DNA of 64,000 nucleotides. It comes from WVYX01 sp039586815. Its GTDB lineage: Bacteria; Gemmatimonadota; Gemmatimonadetes; Gemmatimonadales; GWC2-71-9. The notes beneath the pieces are model-generated. The model saw only the letters and a program-made list of their open reading frames with translations. It had not been told where the DNA came from and did not search any database. The translations under genes were made by a program, and so were the position numbers. The DNA lies in NCBI GenBank assembly GCA_039586815.1, contig JBDHJR010000007.1, positions 1 to 64,000 of the forward strand, in the 5' to 3' direction. The stretch's first letter is position 1, and each line of letters starts with the position of its first letter. Below are positions 8,910-17,583 of this stretch, piece after piece.

Positions 8910-11753
8910 TCATTCGCGCAACAGCGGCCCCAGAAACTTCGCCGTGTGCGACTTCGAAACCCGGACCACCTTTTCGGGTGGACCTTCGGCCACCACCGCG
9001 CCACCGGCTTCGCCACCCTCCGGCCCCAGGTCGACGATCCAGTCGGCCGTCTTCACGACCTCCATGTTGTGCTCGATCACGATCACGGTGTTGCCTTTGT
9101 CCACCAGGCGGTGCAGCACCTCGAGCAGCAGCCGCACGTCCTCGAAATGCAGGCCGGTCGTGGGCTCGTCCAGGATGTACAGCGTACGGCCGGTATCGCG
9201 CTTGCTGAGCTCCGTGGCGAGCTTCACCCGCTGGGCCTCTCCGCCGGAGAGGGTCGTTGCGCTCTGCCCCAGGTGTATGTAGCCGAGGCCGACGTCGTTC
9301 AGCAGCTCGAGACGGTTGCGGATGCGGGGCTGCTGCTCGAAGAACTCCAGCGCGTCGGCCACGGTCATGTCGAGCACGTCCGCGATCGACTTGCCGCGGT
9401 AGCGCACCTCCAGCGTCTCCCGGTTGTAACGCCGTCCCTTGCACACGTCGCACGGCACGTACACGTCGGGCAGGAAGTGCATCTCGATCTTGACGAGGCC
9501 GTCCCCCTGGCACGACTCGCAGCGGCCCCCCTTCACGTTGAACGAGAACCGACCCGGGCCATAGCCCCTCAGCTTGGACTCGGGGAGCTGGGCGTAGAGC
9601 TCGCGGATTGGCGTGAAGAGCCCCGTATACGTAGCCGGGTTCGAGCGGGGCGTGCGCCCGATCGGACTTTGATCAATGTCCAGGACCTTGTCGACGTGCT
9701 CGACTCCCTGCAGCACGTCGTGCTCGCCGGGCACCAGCTTGGCGCGGTACAGGTGCCGAGCCAGGGCATGGTACAGGATGTCGGTCACCAGGGTGGACTT
9801 TCCGGAACCGGATACGCCGGTGACCGCCACGAACAGTCCCAGGGGGAACTCCACGTCGAGGTTCTTCAGGTTGTGCTGCCGGGCGCCCACCACGCGGACG
9901 GCCCTCCCCGGAGATCCCTTGCGCCGTGCGGCGGGCACCACGATGCGCAGCTCGCCTCGCAGATACCGCCCGGTGAGCGACGTGTCGTGGCGCAGCACGT
10001 CCTCCAGTCCGCCCTCGGCCACTACCTCCCCACCGTCGCGCCCCGCACGGGGACCGAGATCGATCACGTGATCGGCGGCCCGGACGGTGTCGGCATCGTG
10101 CTCCACGACCAGCACCGTGTTGCCCAGGTCCCGCAGGCCACGGAGTGTGCTGAGCAGCCGCCCATTGTCGCGGGGGTGGAGTCCCACCGAGGGCTCATCC
10201 AGCACGTAGAGCACGCCCACAAGGCGACTGCCGATCTGGGTGGCCAGGCGGATGCGCTGCGCCTCCCCCCCCGATAGGGACGACGCCGAGCGTCCCAGTG
10301 TGAGATAGGCCAGCCCCACGTCGCACAGGAAGCGGAGCCGCTCCGTCACCTCCTTGAGGATCGGGCCGGCGATCTCCCGCTCGACCGACTCGCTCCCGCC
10401 GTTGCCGCCCAACGAGAGCTCCTCGAAGAACCGCAGCGCGCCATCCACCGCGAGGTCCACCACCTCACCGATCCCCTTTCCCCCCACTAGCACGCTCAGG
10501 CTCTCGGCCTTGAGCCGGTGGCCCCCGCAGCTCTCACATGCCTCGTCCACCATGAAGTCGCCGATCTGCACCCGCACCGAGTCCGACCTCGTCTGGTGGT
10601 AGCGCCGCTCCACGTTGCCGAGGATCCCCTCCCACTCCGCCTCGTAGTCCTGCCCCGTGCCGCGGGAGCCGCTAAACCGGAAGGTGCGGCCCGGCACTCC
10701 GTGGAGCAGCGCCTGCCGAGCCCGGTCGGGGAGGTCGCCCCACGGGGCCGACAGGTCGAACTCCAGCTCCTTGGCCAACGTGGGGAGCACCACGTTCTTC
10801 AAGTAGCCCCGCGGCTCGCCCCAGGGGAGCACTACGCCCTCGAGCAGCGAGATCCGGTGGTCGCCCAGCACCAGGCCGGGGCTCACCACGCGCCGCACCC
10901 CGAGCCCGCCGCAGTCGGTGCACGCTCCGTAGGGCGAGTTGAACGAGAACTGCCGTGGCTCGAGCTCGGCCAAGGAGTAGCCGCACTCCGGACATGCGAA
11001 CCGCTCCGAGAAGAGGACGCTCTTCGACTCCTTGCCGTGCCGCACCACTTCCACGAGACCATCGGCGGCACGCAGCGCCGTCTCGATGGAGTCGTGCAAC
11101 CGCCCGCGGTCGGACTGCCGCACCGCCATGCGGTCCACCACGAGACCGATGTCGTGGTTGACGCGACGATTCAGCTTCGGTGGCGTGCTCAGGTCGTGCA
11201 CCGCACCGTCCACCCGCACGCGCACGAAGCCCTGGCGACGGGCGCTCTCGAACAGGTCCTTGAACCCGCCCTTGCGGCCGCGCACCAGGGGCGCGATGAG
11301 CTCGATCTTGGTCCCCGCACGCCAACTCAGCACGGTGTCGGCTATCTCAGAGGCGCTCTGTCGGCTGATGGGGGAGCCGTCGTTTGGACAATGGGGCGTG
11401 CCAACCCGGGCCCATAGGAGCCGCAGGTAATCGTAGATCTCGGTCACCGTGCCGACGGTGGAGCGCGGGTTGTGCCCGGGGGCCTTCTGCTCGATGGAGA
11501 TTGCCGGAGAGAGCCCCTCGATGGCGTCGACGTCGGGCTTCTCCATGAGGCCGAGGAACTGGCGGGCGTAGGCGGACAGCGACTCGACGTAGCGCCGCTG
11601 TCCCTCGGCATAGATGGTGTCGAAGGCCAGCGACGACTTGCCCGATCCCGAGAGCCCCGTGATCACCGTGAGCCGGTTCCGGGGGATCTCCACGTCTATG
11701 TTCTTGAGGTTGTGTACCCGCGCGCCGCGGACCACGAGGTCTTCGTTCGGCAT
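8910..11753 (-). CDS. uvrA: Excinuclease ABC subunit A
   Basis: UvrA is the damage-recognition ATPase of nucleotide excision repair. The 947-residue protein has two ABC modules. The first has Walker A GLSGSGKSSLAFDT and signature LSGGEAQRIRLATQ; the second has GVSGSGKSTL and LSGGEAQRVKLATE. Zinc-finger Cys pairs are CPECG/CTDCG and CESCQ/CDVCK. ATG 11753 (MPNEDLVVRG) is chosen because the family starts here; an upstream in-frame ATG would add 19 unconserved residues. It transcribes away from cutA. Confidence 0.97.
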   Translation of the reverse strand: MPNEDLVVRGARVHNLKNIDVEIPRNRLTVITGLSGSGKSSLAFDTIYAEGQRRYVESLSAYARQFLGLMEKPDVDAIEGLSPAISIEQKAPGHNPRSTVGTVTEIYDYLRLLWARVGTPHCPNDGSPISRQSASEIADTVLSWRAGTKIELIAPLVRGRKGGFKDLFESARRQGFVRVRVDGAVHDLSTPPKLNRRVNHDIGLVVDRMAVRQSDRGRLHDSIETALRAADGLVEVVRHGKESKSVLFSERFACPECGYSLAELEPRQFSFNSPYGACTDCGGLGVRRVVSPGLVLGDHRISLLEGVVLPWGEPRGYLKNVVLPTLAKELEFDLSAPWGDLPDRARQALLHGVPGRTFRFSGSRGTGQDYEAEWEGILGNVERRYHQTRSDSVRVQIGDFMVDEACESCGGHRLKAESLSVLVGGKGIGEVVDLAVDGALRFFEELSLGGNGGSESVEREIAGPILKEVTERLRFLCDVGLAYLTLGRSASSLSGGEAQRIRLATQIGSRLVGVLYVLDEPSVGLHPRDNGRLLSTLRGLRDLGNTVLVVEHDADTVRAADHVIDLGPRAGRDGGEVVAEGGLEDVLRHDTSLTGRYLRGELRIVVPAARRKGSPGRAVRVVGARQHNLKNLDVEFPLGLFVAVTGVSGSGKSTLVTDILYHALARHLYRAKLVPGEHDVLQGVEHVDKVLDIDQSPIGRTPRSNPATYTGLFTPIRELYAQLPESKLRGYGPGRFSFNVKGGRCESCQGDGLVKIEMHFLPDVYVPCDVCKGRRYNRETLEVRYRGKSIADVLDMTVADALEFFEQQPRIRNRLELLNDVGLGYIHLGQSATTLSGGEAQRVKLATELSKRDTGRTLYILDEPTTGLHFEDVRLLLEVLHRLVDKGNTVIVIEHNMEVVKTADWIVDLGPEGGEAGGAVVAEGPPEKVVRVSKSHTAKFLGPLLRE

Positions 11754-11761
11754 AGCCTTGG

Positions 11762-11791
11762 AACGTACCCGAGCCCCGGGCAGCCGGTCAA
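11762..11791 (-). promoter_or_regulatory. Candidate uvrA promoter
   Basis: On the minus strand TTGACC (-35, 11786-11791), an 18-base spacer and TACGTT (-10, 11762-11767) precede the uvrA ATG by eight bases. If used, the transcript would start at or within a few bases of the ATG, giving a leaderless mRNA. Confidence 0.45.
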
Positions 11792-11815
11792 TCCGCCGAT
11801 TGTGACGCAAATCGC

Positions 11816-11844
11816 TTGCGGCCCCCTCCGGGCCATCGTAGTTT
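11816..11844 (+). promoter_or_regulatory. Candidate promoter of the cutA operon
   Basis: TTGCGG (11816-11821), a 17-base spacer and TAGTTT (11839-11844) stand 27 bases upstream of the cutA ATG. It is a weak match to sigma-70 consensus, but is the only plausible one in the short divergent gap. Confidence 0.4.
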
Positions 11845-11871
11845 GACCCTCCCTACCTCCGGTGCGATGCC

Positions 11872-12216
11872 ATGACCGAGGCTCCCGCCATAGTGGTGCT
11901 CACCACGCTGCCCAACGCCGGCGAGGCGAAGGCATTCGTGCGGCACTTGGTGGAGGAGCGGGTGGTCGCGTGCGGGACGGTGCTGGGGGACGTCACCTCG
12001 ATCTTTCGCTGGCAGGGTGCGATCGAGGAGGCGGGTGAGACCCAGGTGATTCTCAAGACACGCAGGGACCGGTGGGACGCCCTCCAAGCCGCTGTCCGGA
12101 CCTCGCATCCGTACGACGTGCCGGAGCTGCTGGCGCTGCCTGTCGAATCCGGCCTGGGTGCCTATCTTGAGTGGGTGGCAGCCGAGACGACGGCCCATGA
12201 GGGGGAAGAGGCATGA
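11872..12216 (+). CDS. cutA: Divalent-cation tolerance protein CutA
   Basis: The 114-residue protein has the CutA1 pattern: an N-terminal beta strand with TTLPNAGEAKAFVRHLVEER, then VACGTVLGDVTSIFRWQG, a middle TQVILKTRRDRW and C-terminal SHPYDVPELLALPV. CutA forms very stable trimers and is tied to copper tolerance, though its real role is unsettled. It opens an operon in which every following start overlaps the previous stop; the next ATG overlaps its TGA. Confidence 0.95.
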   Translation: MTEAPAIVVLTTLPNAGEAKAFVRHLVEERVVACGTVLGDVTSIFRWQGAIEEAGETQVILKTRRDRWDALQAAVRTSHPYDVPELLALPVESGLGAYLEWVAAETTAHEGEEA

Positions 12217-13082
12217 ATCGGACTCAACGCCGTCGCCGCACCCGGCGACGCATGGCAGCTGAGTTGGGGGCGCGGACACCTCACTTCCAGGGAGAGATGA
12301 ACCACACTCCTCAGGACGAGCCCACACAGAATCACGAGCCGGAGCCCGAGGCGTCGGCCTCGCTCCCGTTCGAGCTGGCCGAGGAGATGGCGGCACCGAT
12401 GACGCACGAACCAGAGGACGGCGCGGTGACGGAGGAGCAGCCGGAGGTCGCGCCCACGAAGCCCTCTCCGGAGGATGGACTCTACGCCGCCGCCCGTGAG
12501 GCCTCGGACGCGGGCGATGTGGAGCACGCCGTGGATCTCTACCGTAACCTGCTGCAGCAACATCCGCAGGACGTGCGAGCCCGCAACAACCTGGCGCTGC
12601 TGCTCGACCAGCAAGGCGATCACGAATCCGCCCTCGACGAGCTCGAGGGCTGCCTCACCTACGAGCCCGATAATCCGCACGTACTGGTGAACCGAGGCGC
12701 CGTGCTGGGCGCCGTGGGCCGGTTCGCCGAAGCGGAGGAGGATCTCCGCAAGGTGCTACGCCTCGAGCCCGGCAATTCCGAGGCTCACTTCAACCTAGGC
12801 GTCGTGGTTTCCCGCAAAGGACTGTGGCGCGACGCGATCCCCTTCCTGCGGCGGGCGGTGGAGCTCGACTCGAGTCGCGCGGCCGCGTTCTACTACCTTG
12901 GTGAGGCGCTGAACCACGCAGACGACCTGGATGGGGCCCTGCATTCCTTCCAGCGTGCCGTAGAGCTGCGACCCACCAATCCAAAGGCGCTCTACGGCCT
13001 GGGAATCGTGCTGGACCGCCTGAACCGGCCCGACGAGGCGGCGCAGATGTACCGCCGCTCGCGCGAACTGTCCGGGCAGTGA
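12213..13082 (+). CDS. Tetratricopeptide-repeat protein
   Basis: The 289-residue protein has a basic N-terminus (RTQRRRRTRRR), then an acidic Glu/Pro-rich linker to about residue 85. At least five TPR units follow, for example around GDVEHAVDLYRNLLQQHP and FNLGVVVSRKGLWRDAIPFL. No signal peptide. TPR domains mediate protein-protein contacts; the partner is unknown. It overlaps cutA by four bases and the macro-domain gene by four bases. The basic head might bind nucleic acid (inference). Confidence 0.85.
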   Translation: MNRTQRRRRTRRRMAAELGARTPHFQGEMNHTPQDEPTQNHEPEPEASASLPFELAEEMAAPMTHEPEDGAVTEEQPEVAPTKPSPEDGLYAAAREASDAGDVEHAVDLYRNLLQQHPQDVRARNNLALLLDQQGDHESALDELEGCLTYEPDNPHVLVNRGAVLGAVGRFAEAEEDLRKVLRLEPGNSEAHFNLGVVVSRKGLWRDAIPFLRRAVELDSSRAAAFYYLGEALNHADDLDGALHSFQRAVELRPTNPKALYGLGIVLDRLNRPDEAAQMYRRSRELSGQ

Positions 13083-13585
13083 TCCACGTTGTGGTGGACG
13101 ACCTCGCGTTCGTACCGGCGGACGCGGTCGTTCGCCCCGCTACTTCCACTCTCGAGCCCGCTAGCTCGTCCGTCCGTCACCTGGAACAGGTGGGCGGCGC
13201 CGCCTTCTGGAAGCAACTGAGAGTCCAGAAGGAGTTGGACGTCGGGGCCGCTGTCGTGACCTCTTCTGGTGAGCTGGAAGCGGAGTTTGTGATCCACGCC
13301 GTGGTGCGAAGCGACACGGAAGACGTAAGCTCGGCGGGCGTGAGACGCAGCATGCTCAGCGTGCTGCAACGGGCGGCGGATTGGGAGCTGGCACGGATAT
13401 CCACTCCGGTCCTCGGCACGGGCCCGGGTAACTTGAGCCTGGAGGACGCCGCAGGCGTAATGGTCGACGTTCTCGCCACCCAGCTCCGGACCGCCACCTA
13501 TCCCAAGGACGTGTTCATAGTGGTGGAGTCCGACGAAGATCGGGCAATCGTAGAGGCCTGTCTCCGGAGTCGCATCCTCAAGTGA
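13079..13585 (+). CDS. Divergent macro-domain protein
   Basis: The 168-residue protein starts at a GTG overlapping the TPR stop. The fold pattern matches macro domains (ADP-ribose binding): an early ADAVVRPA strand (normally ADAIVNAAN), then GAAVVTSSGELEAEFVIHAV and PVLGTGPGNLSLEDAAGVM. The Asn-rich catalytic stretch NAAN is RPAT here, so hydrolase activity is doubtful while ligand binding through GTGPGN may remain. It sits between TPR and transglutaminase genes in a coupled operon. Confidence 0.75.
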   Translation: MIHVVVDDLAFVPADAVVRPATSTLEPASSSVRHLEQVGGAAFWKQLRVQKELDVGAAVVTSSGELEAEFVIHAVVRSDTEDVSSAGVRRSMLSVLQRAADWELARISTPVLGTGPGNLSLEDAAGVMVDVLATQLRTATYPKDVFIVVESDEDRAIVEACLRSRILK

Positions 13586-15114
13586 ACCGACGGTATCTGG
13601 CTTTAGCCGTTCTGGCGGTCTGGCTCGCAGCGGTCGGATGGATGGTGCGGCGCGAGTACTTCCGCCCGCGCGCCGACATGTTGGCAGACGCGGCGTTGAG
13701 GATACCACCCGGCGCCGCCTACTACCGGCTCGACCTCGGAGGGCAGCAGATCGGCTTCGCTTCGAGTCTGGTGGATACGCTGCCGGACACGCTGCGCCTG
13801 CAAGACCTCATGATCCTCGAGATACCGGCCCTCGGGACGGTACAGCGCATCGAGGCGCGCACCGACGCCAAGCTCAGCCGCTCGCTGCGGCTGCGCACCT
13901 TCGAGGCCACGATTCGCGGTGCCGACGTCCGGTTCGGTGTGCGGGGAGAGGTGTCCGGCGACTCCCTGCTCACGCTCGAGATCGAGAGCGCGGACAGCCG
14001 GCAGCGCCAGGAGATCGATCTGGACGAGCCGATCGTGCTGCCGGGCCTGATGCCTCTCAGCCTGGTGTTCGGCGGCGAGCTCGAGGTGGGGAGGAGCTAT
14101 GCCGTGCGCCTGTTCGATCCCCTGCAGCTCGGGCAGCGGGACGTAAACGTCACGGTGCTCGCCGAGTCCACGCTGTTCGTTCCCGACTCGGCGCGCTTCG
14201 AGCCGGAGACCGACTTGTGGGTGGCGGCGCGCTGGGACACGCTCCGCGCGTGGAAGGTACTGCAGGAGACCCGCGGCCTGGAGCTGGAGGCGTGGATCGA
14301 CGAGATGGGCCAGATCGTGCAGGCCACCACCCCGGTCGGGTTCACCATGGAGCGCACCGCGTTCGAGATCGCGTTCGAGAACTTCCGCCGCCACCAGGGC
14401 GTGCGCCTCACGAGTGACGTGGGTGCCGACCTCATACGCCAGACCGCCATCGCCTCCGACGTACGACTGTCGCAGGAGGCGCTGGGCGAGTTGAGAGTGC
14501 GTCTGGGCGGGGTGGACCTCGAGGGATTCGAGCTGAGCGGCGGCCGCCAGGAGCTACGAGGCGACATGCTGGTCGTGCGGCGCGAGGCCGACTCGCTACT
14601 CGACGCCGGCTACCGCATTCCCGCCGACGACCCCGACCTGGCACCGTTCCTGGAAGCGGAGCCGCTGGTTCACAGCGACGATCCGCGCATCGAGGCTCAG
14701 GCGCGCCAGATCGTGGGACGCACGCGCAACCCGAGGCGGGCGGTGGAGCGGCTGGTGGATTGGGTGTACGACGAGATAGACAAGCGCGTCACGGTGAGCG
14801 TGCCGAGCGCCCTCGAGGTACTCGAAACGCGCCGCGGCGACTGCAACGAGCACACCGTCCTCTTCGTGGCCCTTGCCCGCGCGGTGGGTATACCGGCGCG
14901 CACCGCTGCCGGCCTCGTGCACGTGGACGGCTCGTTCTACTACCATGCCTGGCCCGAGGTCTACCTCAACGGCTGGGTCGCGGTGGATCCCACGTTCGGC
15001 CAGTTCCCCGCCGACGCCTCGCATCTGCGCTTCACCATCGGCGGGCTCGCACAGCAGGCGGAACTCATCCGGCTCATCGGCCGGCTCACTCTCGACGTGG
15101 TGGATACGGAATGA
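13582..15114 (+). CDS. Membrane-anchored transglutaminase-like protein
   Basis: The 510-residue protein (GTG start overlapping the previous stop) has an N-terminal membrane anchor, residues 3-18, and a long beta-rich extracytoplasmic region. A C-terminal transglutaminase core follows near residues 390-480. The triad is visible: Cys in RRGDCNEHTVLF, His in SFYYHAWPEVY and Asp in GWVAVDPTFGQ. Such proteins are usually proteases or amidotransferases. The coupled ABC genes that follow suggest a joint export or envelope-processing job. Confidence 0.88.
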   Translation: MNRRYLALAVLAVWLAAVGWMVRREYFRPRADMLADAALRIPPGAAYYRLDLGGQQIGFASSLVDTLPDTLRLQDLMILEIPALGTVQRIEARTDAKLSRSLRLRTFEATIRGADVRFGVRGEVSGDSLLTLEIESADSRQRQEIDLDEPIVLPGLMPLSLVFGGELEVGRSYAVRLFDPLQLGQRDVNVTVLAESTLFVPDSARFEPETDLWVAARWDTLRAWKVLQETRGLELEAWIDEMGQIVQATTPVGFTMERTAFEIAFENFRRHQGVRLTSDVGADLIRQTAIASDVRLSQEALGELRVRLGGVDLEGFELSGGRQELRGDMLVVRREADSLLDAGYRIPADDPDLAPFLEAEPLVHSDDPRIEAQARQIVGRTRNPRRAVERLVDWVYDEIDKRVTVSVPSALEVLETRRGDCNEHTVLFVALARAVGIPARTAAGLVHVDGSFYYHAWPEVYLNGWVAVDPTFGQFPADASHLRFTIGGLAQQAELIRLIGRLTLDVVDTE

Positions 15115-15869
15115 TCCGGCTGGAGGAACTCACAAAGACCTACGGCAAGTTCGTGGCGGTCGACTCGATCGACCTGCACGTACCCCGCGGACAGCTGTTC
15201 GGCTTCCTCGGACCGAACGGCGCCGGCAAGACGACCACGCTGCGGATGATCGCCGGGATCCTCCGGCCCACCCACGGGCGCATCTGGCTCGGGGGTGACG
15301 ACCTCATTGCCGATCCCATGACGGCCAAGGCTAGGCTCGGCTTCATACCCGACCGGCCGTTCGTCTACGAGAAGCTCACCGGTGCCGAATTCCTCCGCTT
15401 CGTAGCGGGGCTGTACGGCGACGACGGTGCCGCCGTGGAGCGCCGCGTGGACGAGCTGTTCGAGCTTTTCGAGCTCTCGGTGTGGAAGAACGAGCTGGTG
15501 GAGTCGTACAGCCACGGGATGCGGCAGAAGCTCATAATCTCGAGCGCACTGATCCACCGCCCCGAGTGCATCGTGGTGGACGAGCCGATGGTGGGCCTCG
15601 ACCCCAAGGGTGCCCGCCTGCTGAAGGACATCTTCCGCGCCTTCGTCGAGAAGGGCGGGACCGTGCTGATGAGCACGCATACTCTCGAGGTGGCACAGGC
15701 GATGTGCGACCGCATCGCAATCATCCAGGAGGGACGGATCGTTGCGCGCGGCACCATCGACGAGCTGCGCAAGCAGACCGCGGCCGGCGACGCGTCACTG
15801 GAGGAGCTGTTCCTCAGGCTGACGGGCGGCGCGGCCATCCAGGAGCTGGCGGCTCTCCTCAGCGATTGA
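15111..15869 (+). CDS. ABC transporter ATP-binding protein
   Basis: A 252-residue ABC ATPase beginning MIRLEELTKTYGKFVAVDSI. Walker A is GPNGAGKTT, the signature is the divergent SHGMRQKL, Walker B is CIVVDEPMVGLDP, and the H-loop is in STHTLE. This is the NatA/CcmA-like type used for export with large membrane partners. ATG 15111 overlaps the transglutaminase stop, and its own stop overlaps the next ATG (TGATG). Confidence 0.93.
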   Translation: MIRLEELTKTYGKFVAVDSIDLHVPRGQLFGFLGPNGAGKTTTLRMIAGILRPTHGRIWLGGDDLIADPMTAKARLGFIPDRPFVYEKLTGAEFLRFVAGLYGDDGAAVERRVDELFELFELSVWKNELVESYSHGMRQKLIISSALIHRPECIVVDEPMVGLDPKGARLLKDIFRAFVEKGGTVLMSTHTLEVAQAMCDRIAIIQEGRIVARGTIDELRKQTAAGDASLEELFLRLTGGAAIQELAALLSD

Positions 15870-17548
15870 TGCAGTCCCTCACCCAGATCCTGATGCCGAA
15901 GTGGCGCACCGGCTTGGCGCGGCTGCGCCAGGGTCGGGGACGCGGCGGCAAGGCGCTCGTGGTGGGCACGGTGGGGCTCATCTTCTGGACGGCGATCTTC
16001 GGCGTGCTGTACCGGGTGCTGGTCTATTTCCGCGGCGTCGAGGAGATCGGCCCCCTGCTCGCGGGGAAGCTCTTGAGCCTGGTACTGCTCTCGTTCCTCG
16101 CGATCCTGCTCCTCTCCAACGTGATCACCGCCCTCTCGTCCTTCTTCCTGGCCAAGGACCTCGATCTACTGGTGTCGGCGCCGGTGGACTGGCTCAACAT
16201 CTATCTCGCCAAGCTGGGCGAGACCATGTTGCACAGTTCCTGGATGGTGGCGCTCATGGCGGTGCCGATATTCTCGGCCTATGGCGTGATCTACGGTGGG
16301 GGATGGCTGTTCGGCCCCTTCGTGGTCGCCGTACTCCTACCGCTTATCCTGATGCCGGCCGTGATTGGCAGCGCGTTCACGCTGACCCTGGTGAACGTGT
16401 TCCCGGCACGACGCACCCGAGACCTCCTTTCCGTGATCGCCATACTGGCCGCGGGCGGAGTGGTCCTCTTGTTCCGCATCATCAGGCCGGAGCGCATCGC
16501 CCGCCCGGAGGGCTTCCAGAACCTGCTCGACTTCATCACCGTGCTGCGCACTCCCACGTCGCCGTTTCTCCCGAGCGAGTGGGCGACCGACGCATTGATG
16601 GGTTACCTCGTGGGACCGTTCGACTGGCTGCCGTTGTTGCTCCTGTGGAGCACGGCCGGCGCACTCGTGGTGGCGGGCTCATGGCTTCACGCGCGGCTCT
16701 ACCCGTCCGGATACACGCGCGCACAGGAAGGCGCCGAGCGTTTCATCAAGGGATGGATCTGGCGCAGTGTGCTCGACCCGGTGTTCAAGCCGCTTTCGGT
16801 GGCGCGCCGCGAGTTCGTGATCAAGGACCTGAAGCTGTTCTTCCGTGACACCACGCAGTGGAGTCAGCTCATCCTGCTCGGGGTGCTCGTGGTCATCTAT
16901 CTGTTCAACATTCAGGCGCTCCCGCTGTTCACGGGCGAGCGGGTCCCCTTCTTCCTTGTCACGGTCGTGTCGTTCCTGAACCTGGGTCTGGCCGGCTTCG
17001 TGCTGGCATCGATCGCGGCCCGGTTCGTGTTCCCGGCGATTTCGCTCGAAGGACAGCAGATGTGGCTACTGCGTTCGAGCCCTCTCGACCTGCGAGCGTT
17101 GCTGTGGTCCAAGTACTGGGTGGGGACCGTGCCACTGTTGGTACTGGCGGTGCTCATCACCGTGTTCACCAATGTCATTCTCAAGGCCTCGCCATTCATG
17201 ATGGTGGTGAGCACCGCTACGATCGTGCTGCTCACTTTCGCTATCAGCGCGCTGGCTCTCGGGTTCGGCGCACTCTATCCGCAGTTCGAGACCGAGAACG
17301 CCGCTCAGATCCCGACCTCCTTCGGCGGGCTCGTCTTCATGATGACGACGGTCGCGCTGCTCGCCGTGGTCATCATGATCGAGGCGGTGCCCGTCTACCG
17401 CTACCTGCGCGCAGGCTTCCTCGGTGAGGCAATGAGTGTGGACGCCACGATGGTCGGAGCGTTCGCCGCAGTAGTGCTCATCTGCGTGCTGGCGACCCTG
17501 ATCCCGCTCAAGGTTGGCCTCAGGAGGATGGAGGGATTCGAATTCTGA
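15869..17548 (+). CDS. Large ABC exporter membrane subunit
   Basis: The 559-residue protein has around 12 hydrophobic segments and a soluble loop near residues 285-320 between two halves. It resembles the 'putative ABC exporter' permeases that pair with NatA-like ATPases. The start ATG overlaps the stop of the ATPase gene. The substrate is unknown. The linked transglutaminase and glycosyltransferase-like genes hint at an envelope or cell-surface cargo (inference). Confidence 0.82.
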   Translation: MQSLTQILMPKWRTGLARLRQGRGRGGKALVVGTVGLIFWTAIFGVLYRVLVYFRGVEEIGPLLAGKLLSLVLLSFLAILLLSNVITALSSFFLAKDLDLLVSAPVDWLNIYLAKLGETMLHSSWMVALMAVPIFSAYGVIYGGGWLFGPFVVAVLLPLILMPAVIGSAFTLTLVNVFPARRTRDLLSVIAILAAGGVVLLFRIIRPERIARPEGFQNLLDFITVLRTPTSPFLPSEWATDALMGYLVGPFDWLPLLLLWSTAGALVVAGSWLHARLYPSGYTRAQEGAERFIKGWIWRSVLDPVFKPLSVARREFVIKDLKLFFRDTTQWSQLILLGVLVVIYLFNIQALPLFTGERVPFFLVTVVSFLNLGLAGFVLASIAARFVFPAISLEGQQMWLLRSSPLDLRALLWSKYWVGTVPLLVLAVLITVFTNVILKASPFMMVVSTATIVLLTFAISALALGFGALYPQFETENAAQIPTSFGGLVFMMTTVALLAVVIMIEAVPVYRYLRAGFLGEAMSVDATMVGAFAAVVLICVLATLIPLKVGLRRMEGFEF

Positions 17549-17583
17549 CCGCGGGGAGGCGACTGCCGCTGTGGGAGCTATTC

